This document shows positions 36,188 to 49,190 of a stretch of 64,000 nucleotides of DNA, piece after piece (the stretch's first letter is position 1; every line of letters begins with the position of its first letter). The notes below the pieces were generated by a model. It did no database searches, had not been told where the DNA came from, and saw nothing but the letters and a program-made list of their open reading frames with translations. The DNA is taken from NCBI RefSeq assembly GCF_932294415.1, contig NC_065537.1, positions 682,001 through 746,000 of the forward strand, read 5' to 3'. The translations under genes were made by a program, and so were the position numbers. Source of the DNA: Quercus robur. Its lineage: Eukaryota; Streptophyta; Magnoliopsida; Fagales; Fagaceae.

Positions 36188-37423
36188 TGTGAGAGTACCT
36201 TTTTTGTGACACTCAGGCCCAAGGATCCCGGGCCTAAATAAAAAAGTTTGGTGAACCGGGCTTTGACTCACCGCAGCTAACGAGCTGTTTAAGAATCAAG
36301 TGGTATATAGAGGATGCTCCTGACAATATAAAAAAATGACAAGCAAGGATATCGAAGAGTGCCAAAAATTAACAAGGTAAATTCAGAAGGAAAGAAACAG
36401 GATTAGCAAAGCGATAAAAAAATTAATGCTGAGGGGATCCTGGGAAATATGAAGCAATGTTTCATTAATACATTGTCTGTTTGATTACAGAATGCTCACT
36501 AGGACGTGATACAAGGTTCAATCAAGCTCAAAAATTACAGTCTTGAATGGCTATTTCAGCCTTCAAAACTTGCAAAGTTTGATTCTCGTTGAATCCGAGT
36601 ATGTGCATAGTGGCTTTTACAGGATACCGGGAAGCAATGTTTGTTTTTCCCTTAGTATTTTTTCTTCACCACAAATTTTTCTGGTAGTTTTTCTAGAAAA
36701 TCTCTTCTTTCTTGTGTTTCTCTCTTTTTTTTCGCTGCCTTTTCTTCACAACCCATCCCTTCCTTTTATAATGGAGTTTTTTGGTCTTCCTGGGGAACCG
36801 TTGGTTCCCCTGTTTTACCCTTTTGCAAACACAACACGTCCTGTTCCAATCATCTTGGTAAGTCCCATTTCCGTTTTTTTCTCATTTTTTCCTTCTTTCA
36901 GCTCTGATTCTTTTGAAAGTTCCTGGTTGGCCATCTTTTTTGGGATGTGCTGAGGTATGCCCTTCTCGGCATCCCCGTTTCTGGCGTTTTCCACTTTTCC
37001 CTTTTCTTTCCCATCTGGGCGGAATCCTGTTCTGCCAACTTGAAAGCCGCTTGTTATCATTTTTTTTTTTATGCTTCCCTGTTCTGGTTCCCCGAGGCTT
37101 TTTCTGTCTGTGCCATGAGAGGTCGCTGGGTTCGCGTTCTTTTTGCTTTTGTTTCTTGTTTACTTCTTCTGTCTTTTTTCTTTCGAGCTATCCTAGTCTT
37201 CCTTTATCTTTGTGCCTGAAGGGATCCGCGCCTCTTGATGGTTCTTGAGGATCCTTGCTTCTTATCCCTTGCCGTGGTTCTCTTGTTTTGGATGCTTCTT
37301 TGTCTGGGCTTCAAGATCCTCTGGGCCTTTCTTTTATTCCCTCATGGGTCTCATATCTGCTACTTTGGGCTTGACTCATTCTTTTTGGGCTTCCTTCACT
37401 ATGATCCTTTTTAGACCTCAACA
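36188..37423 (-). mobile_element. Solo LTR, family X, copy 2
   Basis: On the minus strand it starts TGTTGAGGTCTAAAAAG and ends TACTCTCACA. The exact 5-bp duplication (actac on plus) lies at 36183-36187 and 37424-37428. Length 1,236 bp. Same family as 28373-29644 but opposite in orientation and with a different duplication, so it was an independent insertion. Frames read inside it (for example near 36543-37219) are not genes. Confidence 0.9.
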
Positions 37424-37477
37424 ACTACCTACTCACACAAAGAGGATATGTTTGGGGTTGACGGCCTATTATTATTA

Positions 37478-39086
37478 GGCGGAAATACTATTTTCGTCCC
37501 TACATTTTCACCCTATTTCCACTTTAATCCCTACTTTTTATTTTTACTGCTTTTAGTCCCCAAAATAAAAAAAATAAAAAATAAAAACCGTTGCATTTTA
37601 GTCCCTATTGTCATCTCACTAATGGAAAATAGCCTATATGGCAAGTGAAATACATAGCTCAGCATTTTAAATAATAAAAAAAGCCCCTTCATTATTTTTC
37701 CTTTTCTTTAATTATTTTAAAATAAAATAAAATTTTAGTAATCATTTAATTATTTAAATAATAATTGTTTTTCATGTTCTTCCCCCAGAACATGGTTGCC
37801 CAAAAAATAAGAAATTTAAGATTTTCTTCTCTTTTCTTACATTTTCTTAGCATCCAAACAAGCAAAAACATATACATAACCATTATCAAACTCAGATACT
37901 CTAACACAATCAACTAACAAAACCCAAAACACTTAATCAAAAATAAATAAATAAATAAAACAAACAAAACCCAAAACACAGTCAGATCAAAACATAATAC
38001 CCAAAACTCAAAGCCAATCCTCATCAATAAAATACACCAAAACACAATCATGAGCTAGTCAGATCAAACCACAGTGACCATCAAACCACGATGACCATCT
38101 GGATTTAGAGAGAGAGAAGATGAGATCTCGGTCAAGGTGGGTTTCGGCCATGGGTCTTCAGCCATGGATTTAGAGAAGATGAACACAAAATTTAAAACCC
38201 AGAAAATTTGAATTCAAACCTAGATTGGCCAAAACACAAACTCAAAACCATATTTCAAACTCCCACACCACCAAAGCATCAAACACAAAAATTAAACCCA
38301 TATTTTCGGCCCCCAAACACTAAATTCAAACCCAGATTTTTGGCCCCCAAACACAAAACTCAAAACTCAAAACCCAAATTTTCTTATTTTCTGAGAAACC
38401 AAACACAAACCTCAAATCCAAACCTTAGAGCTGAAACTAAACCACTTGCAACCTCAGATTTGAAGCTATCAAATCCAAATGGAATCAACCTCAAACCAGA
38501 CAATAAAACCACCTCCTCTCTTAGCCGCCGCTGCTTTCTTCTTTCTCGTGTTTGCCTGGTGGGGATTTGAGAGGATGAGGGAGAGAGAAAAAGAGATACA
38601 GAGAGGATAGGATTGTGTGGGTTTGGGATTGTGTGGGTTTTAATGAAAAGGAGAGAATGAAAGACTAAAAAGGAAAATGTTGTTCTTGTATTTAAATCTG
38701 GGTTGATATTTTTTTCTTTTCTTTTGAGAAACATCTGGTTTAGTATTTTTGTTGTTCTTGTTCAAGATATACTTAAATCTTGATTCACGTGGTTTTTAGT
38801 TATTTATTTAGTTAAAATTGATAAATTAGTTTTTTAAATTTAGATGCTTATGTGGTATGTTTTAATGTCAAATAATGTTTTTTTATTATTATTTTAATGA
38901 CTACGTCAGTTTTTAGTGTACTAACAGTGCACTTTGTTTGTCACGTAAGCTATTTTCCATTAGTGAGACGGTTGGAACCAAAATGAAATAGGTTTTTATT
39001 TTAAGAACTAAAAGCTGTAAAAATAAAAAGTTGAGAACAAAATGAAAATGTGATAAAAATGTATAGAGTAAAATAGTATTTCTGCC
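37478..39086. mobile_element. Mutator-like (MULE) non-autonomous element with ~200-bp inverted termini
   Basis: The left end ggcggaaatactattttcgt and the inverse of the right end, ggcagaaatactattttact, stay alignable inward for about 200 bp, through 'cttttag..c..aaaataaa' and 'ctcactaatggaaaatagc'. Nonamers at the edges, ttattatta (37469-37477) and ttcttctta (39087-39095), agree at 7 of 9, as expected of an old 9-bp duplication. The interior 37770-38600 is not inverted; 38440-38600 (Leu/Ala-rich, gccgccgctgc) could be captured host DNA. No transposase. Confidence 0.75.
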
Positions 39087-39157
39087 TTCTTCTTATTATT
39101 ATTATATAGCACCAACTGACTTCTACTGTGTCTGCATTCCTAAATTTCGGTGTAAGC

Positions 39158-39651
39158 ATGTTATCGCAGTGTTTCTGTTGGAGCTTTTCCACTTGTTCTT
39201 ATTCACCCATCCACCACCACAACCCTAACCGTTATACAAACAAAAAACAACAACAACCCTTTCTTCTTTTTCTTCGCCTAAGACAACCCAAACCCAAATC
39301 CTCTCCTTTTAAGCTCACTTGTCTTGGAACTGGAGCTGGAACTGGAACTGAATTATTCGATCAAATTTCGCAACTTGCCCACAACAAGGTCCAAAATTGT
39401 TGCTACCCCATTTATTCATTTCCTTTCAATTTGCTTTCCCATTATCTTAATTCGTATTCCTTCGCAGGTTTTAGTTGCAGCTGGTATTTCTGCTGCAATT
39501 GGACAGCTCTCTAAGCCCTTCACTTCTATCTTACTCTATGGTAAAGACTTGGATTTCAAGGCTGCCTTTCAAGCTGGAGGCTTCCCTTCTACTCATTCCT
39601 CTGTACTCTCTGACCTCTACTCTACTTTGTTTATTTTTGTGTACATAATTA

Positions 39652-39689
<38 letters not shown>

Positions 39690-42600
39690 ACTGGGGTATA
39701 AGTATAACCATTGGATATTTGGGATAATTTTAATCTTATCAAATTATTTTCACATTTTGTCATTAATAGGCGGTGGTAGCTACTGCAACAATCATTGCCT
39801 TGGAAAGGTAAGCAGTCAGCAGTGAGCACCACTCACCATTCCTTTTTATCTTTCAATGCTAGAGATACCATGAATTTTACTATATAACCTGTACAGAGTG
39901 ATGCGATATATTACCAATCACATTAAAGTAATTTAGATATTTATTTATAATTTTATTGAAGTGGGACTGTTAAAATTGTTGTGTGATGATTGGATGATAA
40001 GCGGTAGTATGAAGGAGGGAGCACACACAAAGGATTATGTGGTTTGGCCTAATGGCCTACATCCACAGTGAGAAAGCTTTTGACGACTACATATTTTATT
40101 AAGCACTTGTGTTACAATGAACCTAATGAAGGGTTTATTTACTAGAGAATACTTGACTGACACTAGACTAACCATTAACTATCCCAAGGTTAAGTTGCTT
40201 GTTCTACAAGTACATGAACTTACAATTGGTATTGGCCACTTAGGCCATAATACATCTAACAGGGACCAATCAAATTCATTGTCAATTTCTAGTTTGTAAG
40301 CCTTTTGTACTAACTTTTAAATTTTCCATCTTTGTTCAATGCTAACATACAAAACCATGCATGATCCACCATAATTAGTATTCTGTTTTATAAACATCAT
40401 ATATTGATTCATTCTATTCTTGTGTCAGACTTGATGTGTGGATTTTGATTACAGGGGTCTCTCAGATTCAATTTTTGGCCTTACAGTTGTTTATGCTGGC
40501 CTTATTATGTATGATGCACAGGTATATGTTTTCTGCTGTTTTACTTCATATTGTCCTCATGTTTCTATTTTTTCATGTCATTTATCACATCTCCTATTTT
40601 AAGCAAGTAGTTCAGTTTCCTCATGATTCAATGCAAATGGTGCTCCAAATGTAACCCTCAATCTATCAAGAGTTTTAGTGATCGCCTTATTTTTCCATTT
40701 GTTTTCTTAATTAAATTAGGTTAAATCATACTTATATTTGCAAGTGCTACCAATTTGGTCTTGTTAGTGAAGAACCTTTTTTCTTTCTTTCTTTCAAACC
40801 TTAATACAGGAAGAATGCTATGTAAATTATAGACTGGGATTTAGGATTGTGAGACAATAATCAACTTTTCTTTGCTCTATATATAAGCTAGTGAGAACTT
40901 AATGCATTGGAAGTTGGAACCTGGATCTTAGGCAACAGCTTTCACATCTTACAATTTGTCTATAACAGTTTGCTCTTGAGAAAGTACTGGTGATTTGATC
41001 CCAATTGGATCTTAGACAATGGGTTTCAAATCCTACTTTCTAGAACTCAAATTGGATCTCTGTTTTGGTTTTGTCCAATTTGTAAAAACATTAGTAAGAT
41101 GATGGATTGAATTCATTGGTCAGTCTTGCCTGTAATCTAGTTTTTAGTTTGTTTAATTTGGCTAATTAATTGCTGCTGTGGCATGATAGAGGGTTGTTAC
41201 TTTCAGGAAGATGGACCTCTATGGACTTCCATCGGTGGCATTTAATTCACCAAAGAGGAGAAGAGTGCCACATAGGTCATGAGTGGACAAAAGCCTATCT
41301 GGTCTTGCAGAACGTAATGTGATCATTAGACAGTATTTCCAATTAGAAATATGATATAGATGGGAGATCTTCTTTCATGCTTTTCCCATTTGATTGTTGC
41401 CAAAGCCATACCAAGTAAATTTGTTTCAAGGAACCTGATCTGCTAATGACTCACAAACCTTTTATTGTTGATGGCTCTTTCCTTCATTTATGATGGTTGT
41501 CTATTTGTTGAACCTTTTGAATATCTTCTTTTATCTTCTCTAGATTAGAGATGTCTGTCAATGTCATTAGTAATTCATGAATCTTGTTCACTGATTGTCA
41601 CAATCTATAATAGTGGAACCCAACTCCAGGTTTAGATTGACTGCAGATTCATTGTTTGTGAATCTCACTCTCTCGTCTCATTCTCTCTGAGTTGCTTATT
41701 TGACAGTTTTATTGATTTTTTGAATTATTTCAAAACCTAGCTCTTCTTACTATTTTTCCTTCTCTCTTTCCTTCTTTTGTACCTAACTGGATCCTTTTCC
41801 ATCATTTTGTCTATGACATAGTACCTGCAAATGACCTTAACTTCTAATGCCATGCTCCCATAGTTGCTGCTCCATTATCAGTCAGGAAAATGAGCTGCGT
41901 CATTGAGACTATTACTTCATTCTATGTCTGCTATAAATTTTTCAAAATTGTTTGCTTTTGCTATATTTCCTAGCCACGAAAGAAGTCACATGTAAGAATG
42001 TATTTTCTGAGGTATGTAAGCATGTTTTCTAAATAAAGGAAATGATAGTGAAGGGAATAAGAGAGAACACCGGATTCTCCATAAACGTGGTGTCGTGCTT
42101 AAGGTTCAGCAAAAAATGAGGTTTCTATCAAGTCGTTTATGGTTATAGGTCAAACCAGACCTAATTTTGTCCCATGAGTGACAAACAAGTCATAAGTCAT
42201 GCTATTATATCTCTAGTTTCTTCACTTCTAAATGTTTAGATATTTTTCAATATGTTCTCAGGATGTACTTAAGTTTTGTACGATGAGAGATTTTTACATG
42301 ACATTTTCAGAAGTTGCATATGTTTCCTAAATTATAGTCAAACTGAAACATCAATCTGAGTGTTGATTTTACTTCTGCAGGGTGTGAGAAGAGAAGTAGG
42401 AAATCATGCAAAAGTCCTGAATAAAGTGCTGGCCAAAATACACGTTAATTCAGTTCACACTAAGGATAGAGAAAATATGATTGATTCTCAACCAGGAACA
42501 TCATTGCCAGTAAGTTTGGAGAGACTTGGGCCCCATGTGTCTGAGGAAGCAAGTTCTTTTACATCAAAATCAACAAATTCTCCTTTATTACTTAGATCAG

Positions 42601-42791
42601 ATGACAAAATGAGGCAAAATAATCAGGCGGTGTTGTCTTCTGGCTCAGCAGCCAATGTTGAAGAAGGAATAGAAAGAACTATAGAGAATTTAATTTCTCT
42701 AAAAGAATCAATTGGCCATACTGAGGTTGAAGTCATAGCTGGTGCCTTGCTTGGTTTCTTTGTTAGCTTGGCTTTATATACAATAATATGA
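39158..42791 (+). CDS. DUF212 protein (acid phosphatase/vanadium-dependent haloperoxidase-related)
   Basis: Five exons give a 293-residue protein: 39158-39388, 39468-39602, 39770-39807, 40455-40521 and 42381-42791. All junctions are GT-AG and keep the frame. The first ~65 residues are Ser/Thr/Pro/basic and look like a plastid transit peptide. The conserved core follows: LVAAGISAAIGQLSKPF, AAFQAGGFPSTHSSAVVATA (His-bearing family signature), SDSIFGLTVVYAGLIMYDAQ and GVRREVGNHAKVLNKVL. The end carries the family's last membrane helix, IGHTEVEVIAGALLGFFVSL. Residues between are a variable Ser-rich insert. The family is related to PAP2-type phosphatases, but its substrate is not established. Intron 4 is 1.86 kb. 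The end of a MULE lies 71 bp upstream of the ATG, so promoter and leader are partly transposon DNA. The upstream GTG-initiated extension at 39128 is not needed. Confidence 0.92.
39977..40261 (-). mobile_element. Possible short LTR (TRIM or solo LTR) inside DUF212 intron 3
   Basis: A 285-bp block has TG...CA ends when read on either strand (tgttgtgtgatg ... catctaaca) and holds 'gtggtttggcctaatggcct', similar to plant LTR fragments such as the one near 22735. No matching 5-bp target duplication was found. Confidence 0.35.
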
Positions 42792-44048
42792 TACAGTATT
42801 ATGTTGTATACTTCATTATTTTTCCCTATATTCTTTTTCTTAGGCATCTAGTGTTCAAAATCATTAGCTCATTGCAACATCATTACCTTACCCTACCTTT
42901 CAATTGTTTGCATCAGAACACAATTGGGGTTCAGACTTAACCCAAGTCATCTCCTGCTACTTGACTTATGCCAGCAGTTTTAGCGAGTTGGTCATCTAAG
43001 AATTGCTTGTTCATTTCCAGAACTTTCCAGGCATATCAAAGCATGCGGTCATCCAGTTTCCATGCACTTTCCCTGTCAATTCTACTGTTGGGCGAGAGTG
43101 AGCTTAATGCACACCGGTTAATAATTTTTAGACTTGAAATCACTTGCTACCCTATAGTGTTATGTTAACAAGCTGATATAAAATATTACAAGTATTGTAG
43201 TTGGTTGAATATGATAATTTAAGAAATGGAAGCACTCACAAAACTCCTGACCAAGAACAATCGCATGTTACACAACTGTTCTTTTACAAAAAACAAAAAA
43301 TTAATTTTACTTCTTAGGTTCTACCAAACTGAAGGGTTTGATAAAAGATCCCTCAAAAATGTTGAGCTGTGCTGTTCTAGACACTGTTTTTGGATCTTTA
43401 TTAGTCAGCCAAGGCTAACTAGCTTGACCGTATAAAGCTATATCTACTTGCTCCGGTTCTTCTGCATTATCACCATATTACTCTTTTGAATCATCTTCTA
43501 AATTTAAGGTCATTAAAATTTTCTACGAACACAAAATATGGTATGCAACAAACATCCAAATGGGTTTAGGTGTAGTTTGCATTTACTATTAAGCGGATTG
43601 GCACCACTCTGCTAGAATGGATAATATGATTCTACAAAAACAAACTTCAAACTTTAGAGCTCTTAACAACGTAACTAGGAAATGACCATGAAATTGGAGA
43701 GAACTCCACTCGATACTGGCATGAAATTTTATGGCAAGATAAAAATTACTGGTCACCCAAGGCTCTTGATAGTTTACTGCTAGTAAGCTAGTCCTGGTGT
43801 CTCACACCATTAGCCGAGTGTTTCCCAGTTACTTCGAATCTCACTAAAAGAGAATCCTGATATTTAATTTATATACAACAAAAATAGATCAGGATCCAGC
43901 ATTTACTTTCCCAGATAATTAATTATCACTATTTTTTTTTTTTTTTTTTGAACCTATTAGGTGATTTTAAACCATGAAACCTGCTGCATCCGCCTTTTCT
44001 ATAACTTATTTTACAACAAAATGGTGAGCATTGCTACAAAAGAATGAG
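42792..44048. other. Intergenic region between DUF212 gene and CPL4 pseudogene
   Basis: Probably the DUF212 3' UTR, then no recognised gene. A T run lies at about 43932-43949. Confidence 0.4.
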
Positions 44049-45779
44049 TTATTGGCTCTTCATTGGGTTGACAGAATAGTTCTCTTCAGGTTGCTTTTGC
44101 CACCTATAATTTGACTCTTCTATCCACCGTGGAAGGACCAAAAACTAGTTCTGTTTTACTGCCCATTGAGACTTCTCTGTTCCAAGTTCCAACTTCTTTT
44201 GAGACCAGTTGTGTCACAGATGAATCAAGCTTTGTCACACAAGCAGCTGCCATCTTCCACAGAGGTTGATTTTCAGCCTAGTCTCTGGTGGGAAACACAT
44301 GGCTGAACACAATTTTACACGAACTTGCTTCTTAACTGTTTACAGCATCTGCAGAAAGAATATCTTTATTTATACGAATCTTCATAAAGAAAAACCAACT
44401 GGTCCATAATTCTCCTTTTTAAAGTTTTTAGGAAAACAGGCAAAAGTTTATCACAAGGAATGAGGGAATCAACAGACAAATATTACTGAAGTCACCACAA
44501 AATGTTTCAAAAACTAATTCGTGATCACAACGAGGAACGCATGGTGTCCAATCAATATTTATAATAACCATCAGCCTGCCTTAAGTAATGTTTTACTGAG
44601 AATGGATCTTCACTACTAATCCAAAACAAAAGCAGGATGCATAATTTAGACTAAGTTACACTCAATATGCCAGAACACATGCCAGACTAAGTGGAACCAA
44701 GGCAGAACAGGAGAGAGAGATGGTAGTTTTTCTAGTCCCATTGGGACAAAATTAATATCATCCTTGTGACAGGAATGTTAAATTTACACTTACGTAGAGG
44801 TGCTTGCCACCAGGGTCCAGGAATGGACAACAAAAGATCAGACCAGTGAAAGCAACATAGAATAACAAATTGGTCATGTTTCAGCTGTCAAGAAAAAAAA
44901 TTACCAGCCTCACATCTCTGTCAACAAGATTGTCCTTAAGTTCCTGCAAGAAGGTTCCCATGCATAAGAATTTATCACACAACAAATTTAACAGCTAATA
45001 TCAATAAGAGAAACAAAGAGGGACATACATCAAAGAACGTATTATGGATTTGCCTAAGAACTTAAGCACAGTTGCAAGTGCTCCAGCAGTCTCATTTTCG
45101 TCCCTCTTCAACTCAGCAAGAGATTTACAGCAATGGCAACTTGAAGCAAAGGAAGGGTATGTTTCCATTGCTATTAAATTCTCCTTGTTCTTTGGCCATA
45201 CCTACAATAGTACAAAACATTTACATCAAGCTTATGGTAACAGGATGATTGCAGACACATAAACCTATAAGATAAATTGCAAGTTCAAAGACCATGGATA
45301 AATTGAACAAATAATAGATATCATTTCTTTATGCACCTATATCATAAGAATAACTGAATAAGTACACATATATTATACAAAAAAAAAAAAAAATTACACA
45401 GAAAATAATGAACCACATGCAAGCAGGTACTAGGAAATACTTTCAAATTTCCCTTCAATGGCTTCAGACAGATTTTCAAATTTTCAAGTGAGCATTACTC
45501 ACATCAGCAGGGTAGAACACCACATTCCTTAGCTCTGCCAACTCTGCCATTTTATGGAAGACAACATGAACAAACAAAGATGCAAACTACAATGGCACCT
45601 TCACTCTTTCAAATTCATACTTGAGTTCTAGCTCATTCTATTTGGACTTCATTGTCTATATGTTTGACGGTACAACTTCAAACATGTTTTCAGAGACACC
45701 AAAAGTAAACGATAGCATGATTAGCAAACCACAACTGCAGAGAGCTAGTAGTGTTTTTTTTCATGACCCAAGTAAGCTC

Positions 45780-46215
45780 CTAGCCACATATATGTTATAC
45801 CTCAAAATGACTAGTCAAGTTATTGTAATCACTTATATAGCTCAGATCGGCCTAGCATACAACTGATTTGAGACTCAATACTCACACAATCTAATCCAAT
45901 ATCTGATCCATTTAAGGTACTATAATGTCCCAACTTAAATAACCAGCATCCTCTCCGATCAAAAAAAAAATACCTATCATTCTCATCAGGGCCCACATTG
46001 GGCTACAGCGATGTTACTGGGTTGAATCTATAACCATTTGTCACAACCTAAGGAAGCATTAGCCACATATGTGCTATACCCCAAAAATGACTAGTCAAGT
46101 TACAATTGGGCTTCTCATAATTGCTTACGTAGTCCAAATCAACCTAGTAAATGCCTAATATCGGACTCAACACTCATACATCTAATTCAATATCTAATCC
46201 ATTTGGGGTACCAAA
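45780..46215. repeat. Diverged direct repeat in the CPL4 pseudogene's large intron
   Basis: Copies at about 45780-45925 and 46062-46215 share tagccacatat, aaatgactagtcaagttac/t and 'caatatct.atccattt..ggtac'. They resemble promoter-proximal parts of LTR elements, but no ends were found. Confidence 0.6.
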
Positions 46216-47806
46216 GTTTCAATGCAGGCCAAAACCTGGACGCATAAATTCAATGACCCATATCAGCTAAAGCTAATGCTCCTGCACCATGCTCTACTCT
46301 TAATTTCTCACGAGTTCATGACTAACAGTATCCATTACCCTTTTACACTCAGTTACCCATAAGTAGAATGACTTTGAATATAAAGGGACTGCACCCATAC
46401 AGTACCTCACATCATAGCAAAAATGGTAGCTTCCTTCCACCATAATAAAAAGAGAAATGCACTAAACAATTGTGACCACAAAATCTGTCTGATCCAATTT
46501 GAGTGCTCCAGTGTGCCAAAATTCTGCATATTGAGGTTGGCTTTCTGAACTACAGCATACTCTCAAGCCATTGCTCTAAGGACCTCTAAAACTAAAACAT
46601 ACTACCTCATTGATGTAAAAGGACTGCTATTCAATCCCTTGAAATCCTCCAACAGCTGATTTCTATAGTGATGTATCATTAACTATAAACAACAATAACT
46701 AGTCTAGTTCGGTAGTATAAGTAATGAGGTGAAAATTTTCATAGTAAAGTAAACAATGCTTTAATAGGAAAAAGTCTTCACCACCATGATGTAAGGTGCA
46801 AGTCTTCCAAATTTGGGCTTTTATGTGTATAAGGACAAAAAATGTGAAAACTAGAAAAGAACCTCTGAGAATCATACTACTACATACTTCAAATAATGAT
46901 AAAATTGCCCATTTCCGTAATCTGATTCTCTTCCCTACAAAGAAGAGGACTCATTATTTTGAAAGAACTTCCTCTTCTTTTAGTGGGTAAAACAGTAAGA
47001 TCAAAAGTATTATCATCTGTAACAAAAATTGGGTAAGCAAAGATATTCAGCTGATCAAGGATGTACCTACATCTTCTGTATCATCAAGAATGAACAGCAC
47101 TTTCTTGCCCAAGCAAGATATCAAAGACCCTTTTGATGTTGTTGGGTGCCATGCTTACATGAAATCACCTTAGCACTGAAGTACTCTCCTTGAGGATCAG
47201 GCAGCTTAGCCATTTCCGATGCATAGTGCTGATCACCCATTGTATTAATGTACATCTCAAACATTTCACTTGCTTCTTTTAAAAATGTGCAAACAAAGGG
47301 CCTTAGCTTCATCATATATATAATTTTGATAGGTAGCTTCTTCTTCATATCAATTTGCATAAAGTTCACCATGAGAGGCTGGCTTTTGTGACATCTGTCC
47401 ATTTCATAATTTTTGAATACCATAAGACCACAAGCACATCAAGTCACTCAAATGCCCATAATGTCAAAGAAAAGACAGTGCAATCAAAACCAAAAGAATA
47501 AGATAATAAATATTTTAAAAAAGAATAAATACACATCTTCTGCAGAAGAGCAGATATAGTGAAACCAAAAGCCAATTTGATAATCAAATAAATTAATAAG
47601 AGAGCCTCTATTTAGTTTCCAAGGCCTATAGGGGACAAGGACACAAACAGTTTGGAAGTCATTATTCTTAAATAAATTTGCTTTTTAAGTGATGGGTGCT
47701 TAATGCTCTATATTTTGTTAACACATATTCTTGCAAAATGAATACCATGATAGGAATTTTTCCCTATAAGTACCAAACCTTTCCTATCTGTAGTTCGCTA
47801 CATGCC

Positions 47807-48055
47807 TTATGGAACAAAAACTCTCATGGTGATATTACAAATAAAGACAGTATTGAAGCTTACCTTAAGCATAAAATATAAATCCTGCCAATCTTTCTTT
47901 AAAAGAAGGGATTTTTTTTGGAGGAGGGGGGTGGGGGGGGGTGGGGGTGTAAAAAAAAGTGCAGACAAGGCAGTGCTTCCCACAAGGGCCACAACATTTG
48001 CAGGAAAATCAAAAGATTCCAGCAGCAAATCCCTCAAAACTTCAAGGTGATTCAT
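47807..48055 (-). other. Unrecognised 82-residue frame inside a CPL4 pseudogene intron
   Basis: Reads LEVLRDLLLESFDFPANVVA, then a Pro run from the GGGGTGG tract at 47925-47950. Balanced composition, but no family recognised; probably a fragment of a mobile element. Confidence 0.25.
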
Positions 48056-48919
48056 AATTATGGTGATTTTACGACATACGACTGCATAAGCAATAAACTA
48101 TATTCTTATCATTTCTTTGGGAGTTTTACCTACCTTTGGTTAGAAATCTGAACATTCCATTGACAAATTGAAAGCACTCAAATAAAACTTTCATCAACAG
48201 ATTCGAAACCAAACGGTAATCGTTCATGTTGACTTCTAAAAGTTCTACAACATGATGATGTTACAATAGTATATAGCCAAGCTTATTAGAGAAGATTAAA
48301 CTAACAAAGAAGCAATGTCACCATGATACCTGAAAACAGTGATAAAAAAAATGCTAAGCACACTACCAAAGTATAATAAAATATAAAGGTAACAGAAATA
48401 CCTTGCAAAGAATATGTTTTTTTCTTTAAATATTCTTCTTCTGATGCCATATCTGTAAGCTCATTAGAATTTAGCAGTAACAAAGTAAAGCTTCTTATGG
48501 CATAATAAATTCTTCTTGTCTGCTTCTTTCAAATTGACAATTTCAGCATTGTGAAGCCTTAGTCCCTGCAATAATGTTCAAGCTTAAACGAATTACAATT
48601 TGAAACAAAAAGAGATCATCACTATAATTGTGTTACTATATTATTGAATAGGTATGGATTTATAAGTTCAAAGATGGATTGCATCTCTCCATTTGTAGTT
48701 TAAAAAATAATTTCATATTAGGGGATCATTACTACATGAATAAGAAGTGACAGCTCATTGAAAGTGGATGATACCTTGACAAATTGAAAATTTCACAAGT
48801 ATCAGAGATATTGTCTTCCAAATTCCAATATGCAGTGAAGGATAACCAAAATTCACAACTCTGCCAAATAGTCTTTACCTCATGAATGTTGCCCAATGCC
48901 ACACCAAGTGAGCATTTGC

Positions 48920-49190
48920 GCTCCGCGTTTGCGTCCACGTTTTGATGAGTTCACGTTTTCTCCTTTTTTTTTTTTTTTGGCCCGCAATTGTTGACTTTGG
49001 GGGGAAAAATTTTACTGTTATGAACAGTAAATATACTGTTCATGCACTGTGCTGACACTGTTTATGCACTAAAAAATATTAAAAATGGGTCCCACGGTAC
49101 TATTTACACATTTAAAAATTATTTGGCTACAGTGTTTTCAGTTTTCAGTTTTCAGTTTCAGCAACAATAAGCTCAATCCAAACGGACCCC
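48920..49190. mobile_element. MITE inserted in an exon of the CPL4 pseudogene
   Basis: One end reads gctccgcgtttgcgtccacg and the other, inverted, ggggtccgtttggattgagc, giving an imperfect inverted repeat. The interior has repeated ttttcagttttcagttttca and 'acagt' words typical of this MITE type. It separates CTLCGQRL from GVALGNIHE in what should be one exon. Edge octamers gcatttgc / aaatttgg agree at 5 of 8. Confidence 0.65.

Noticed and set aside
28373-37423. A complete 9-kb LTR retrotransposon bounded by the two similar LTRs
   Set aside because: The two LTRs are in opposite orientation, have different target duplications, and no gag-pol lies between them.
36543-37648. Several open frames of 60-136 residues with hydrophobic, Phe-rich products
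   Set aside because: They lie in the solo LTR and T/C-rich sequence, have no domain, and overlap each other on both strands.
38208-38734. 120- and 116-residue frames inside the MULE
   Set aside because: Low-complexity Lys/Pro/Asn or Ser/Arg content on opposite strands; no family. Possible captured DNA, but not a supported gene.
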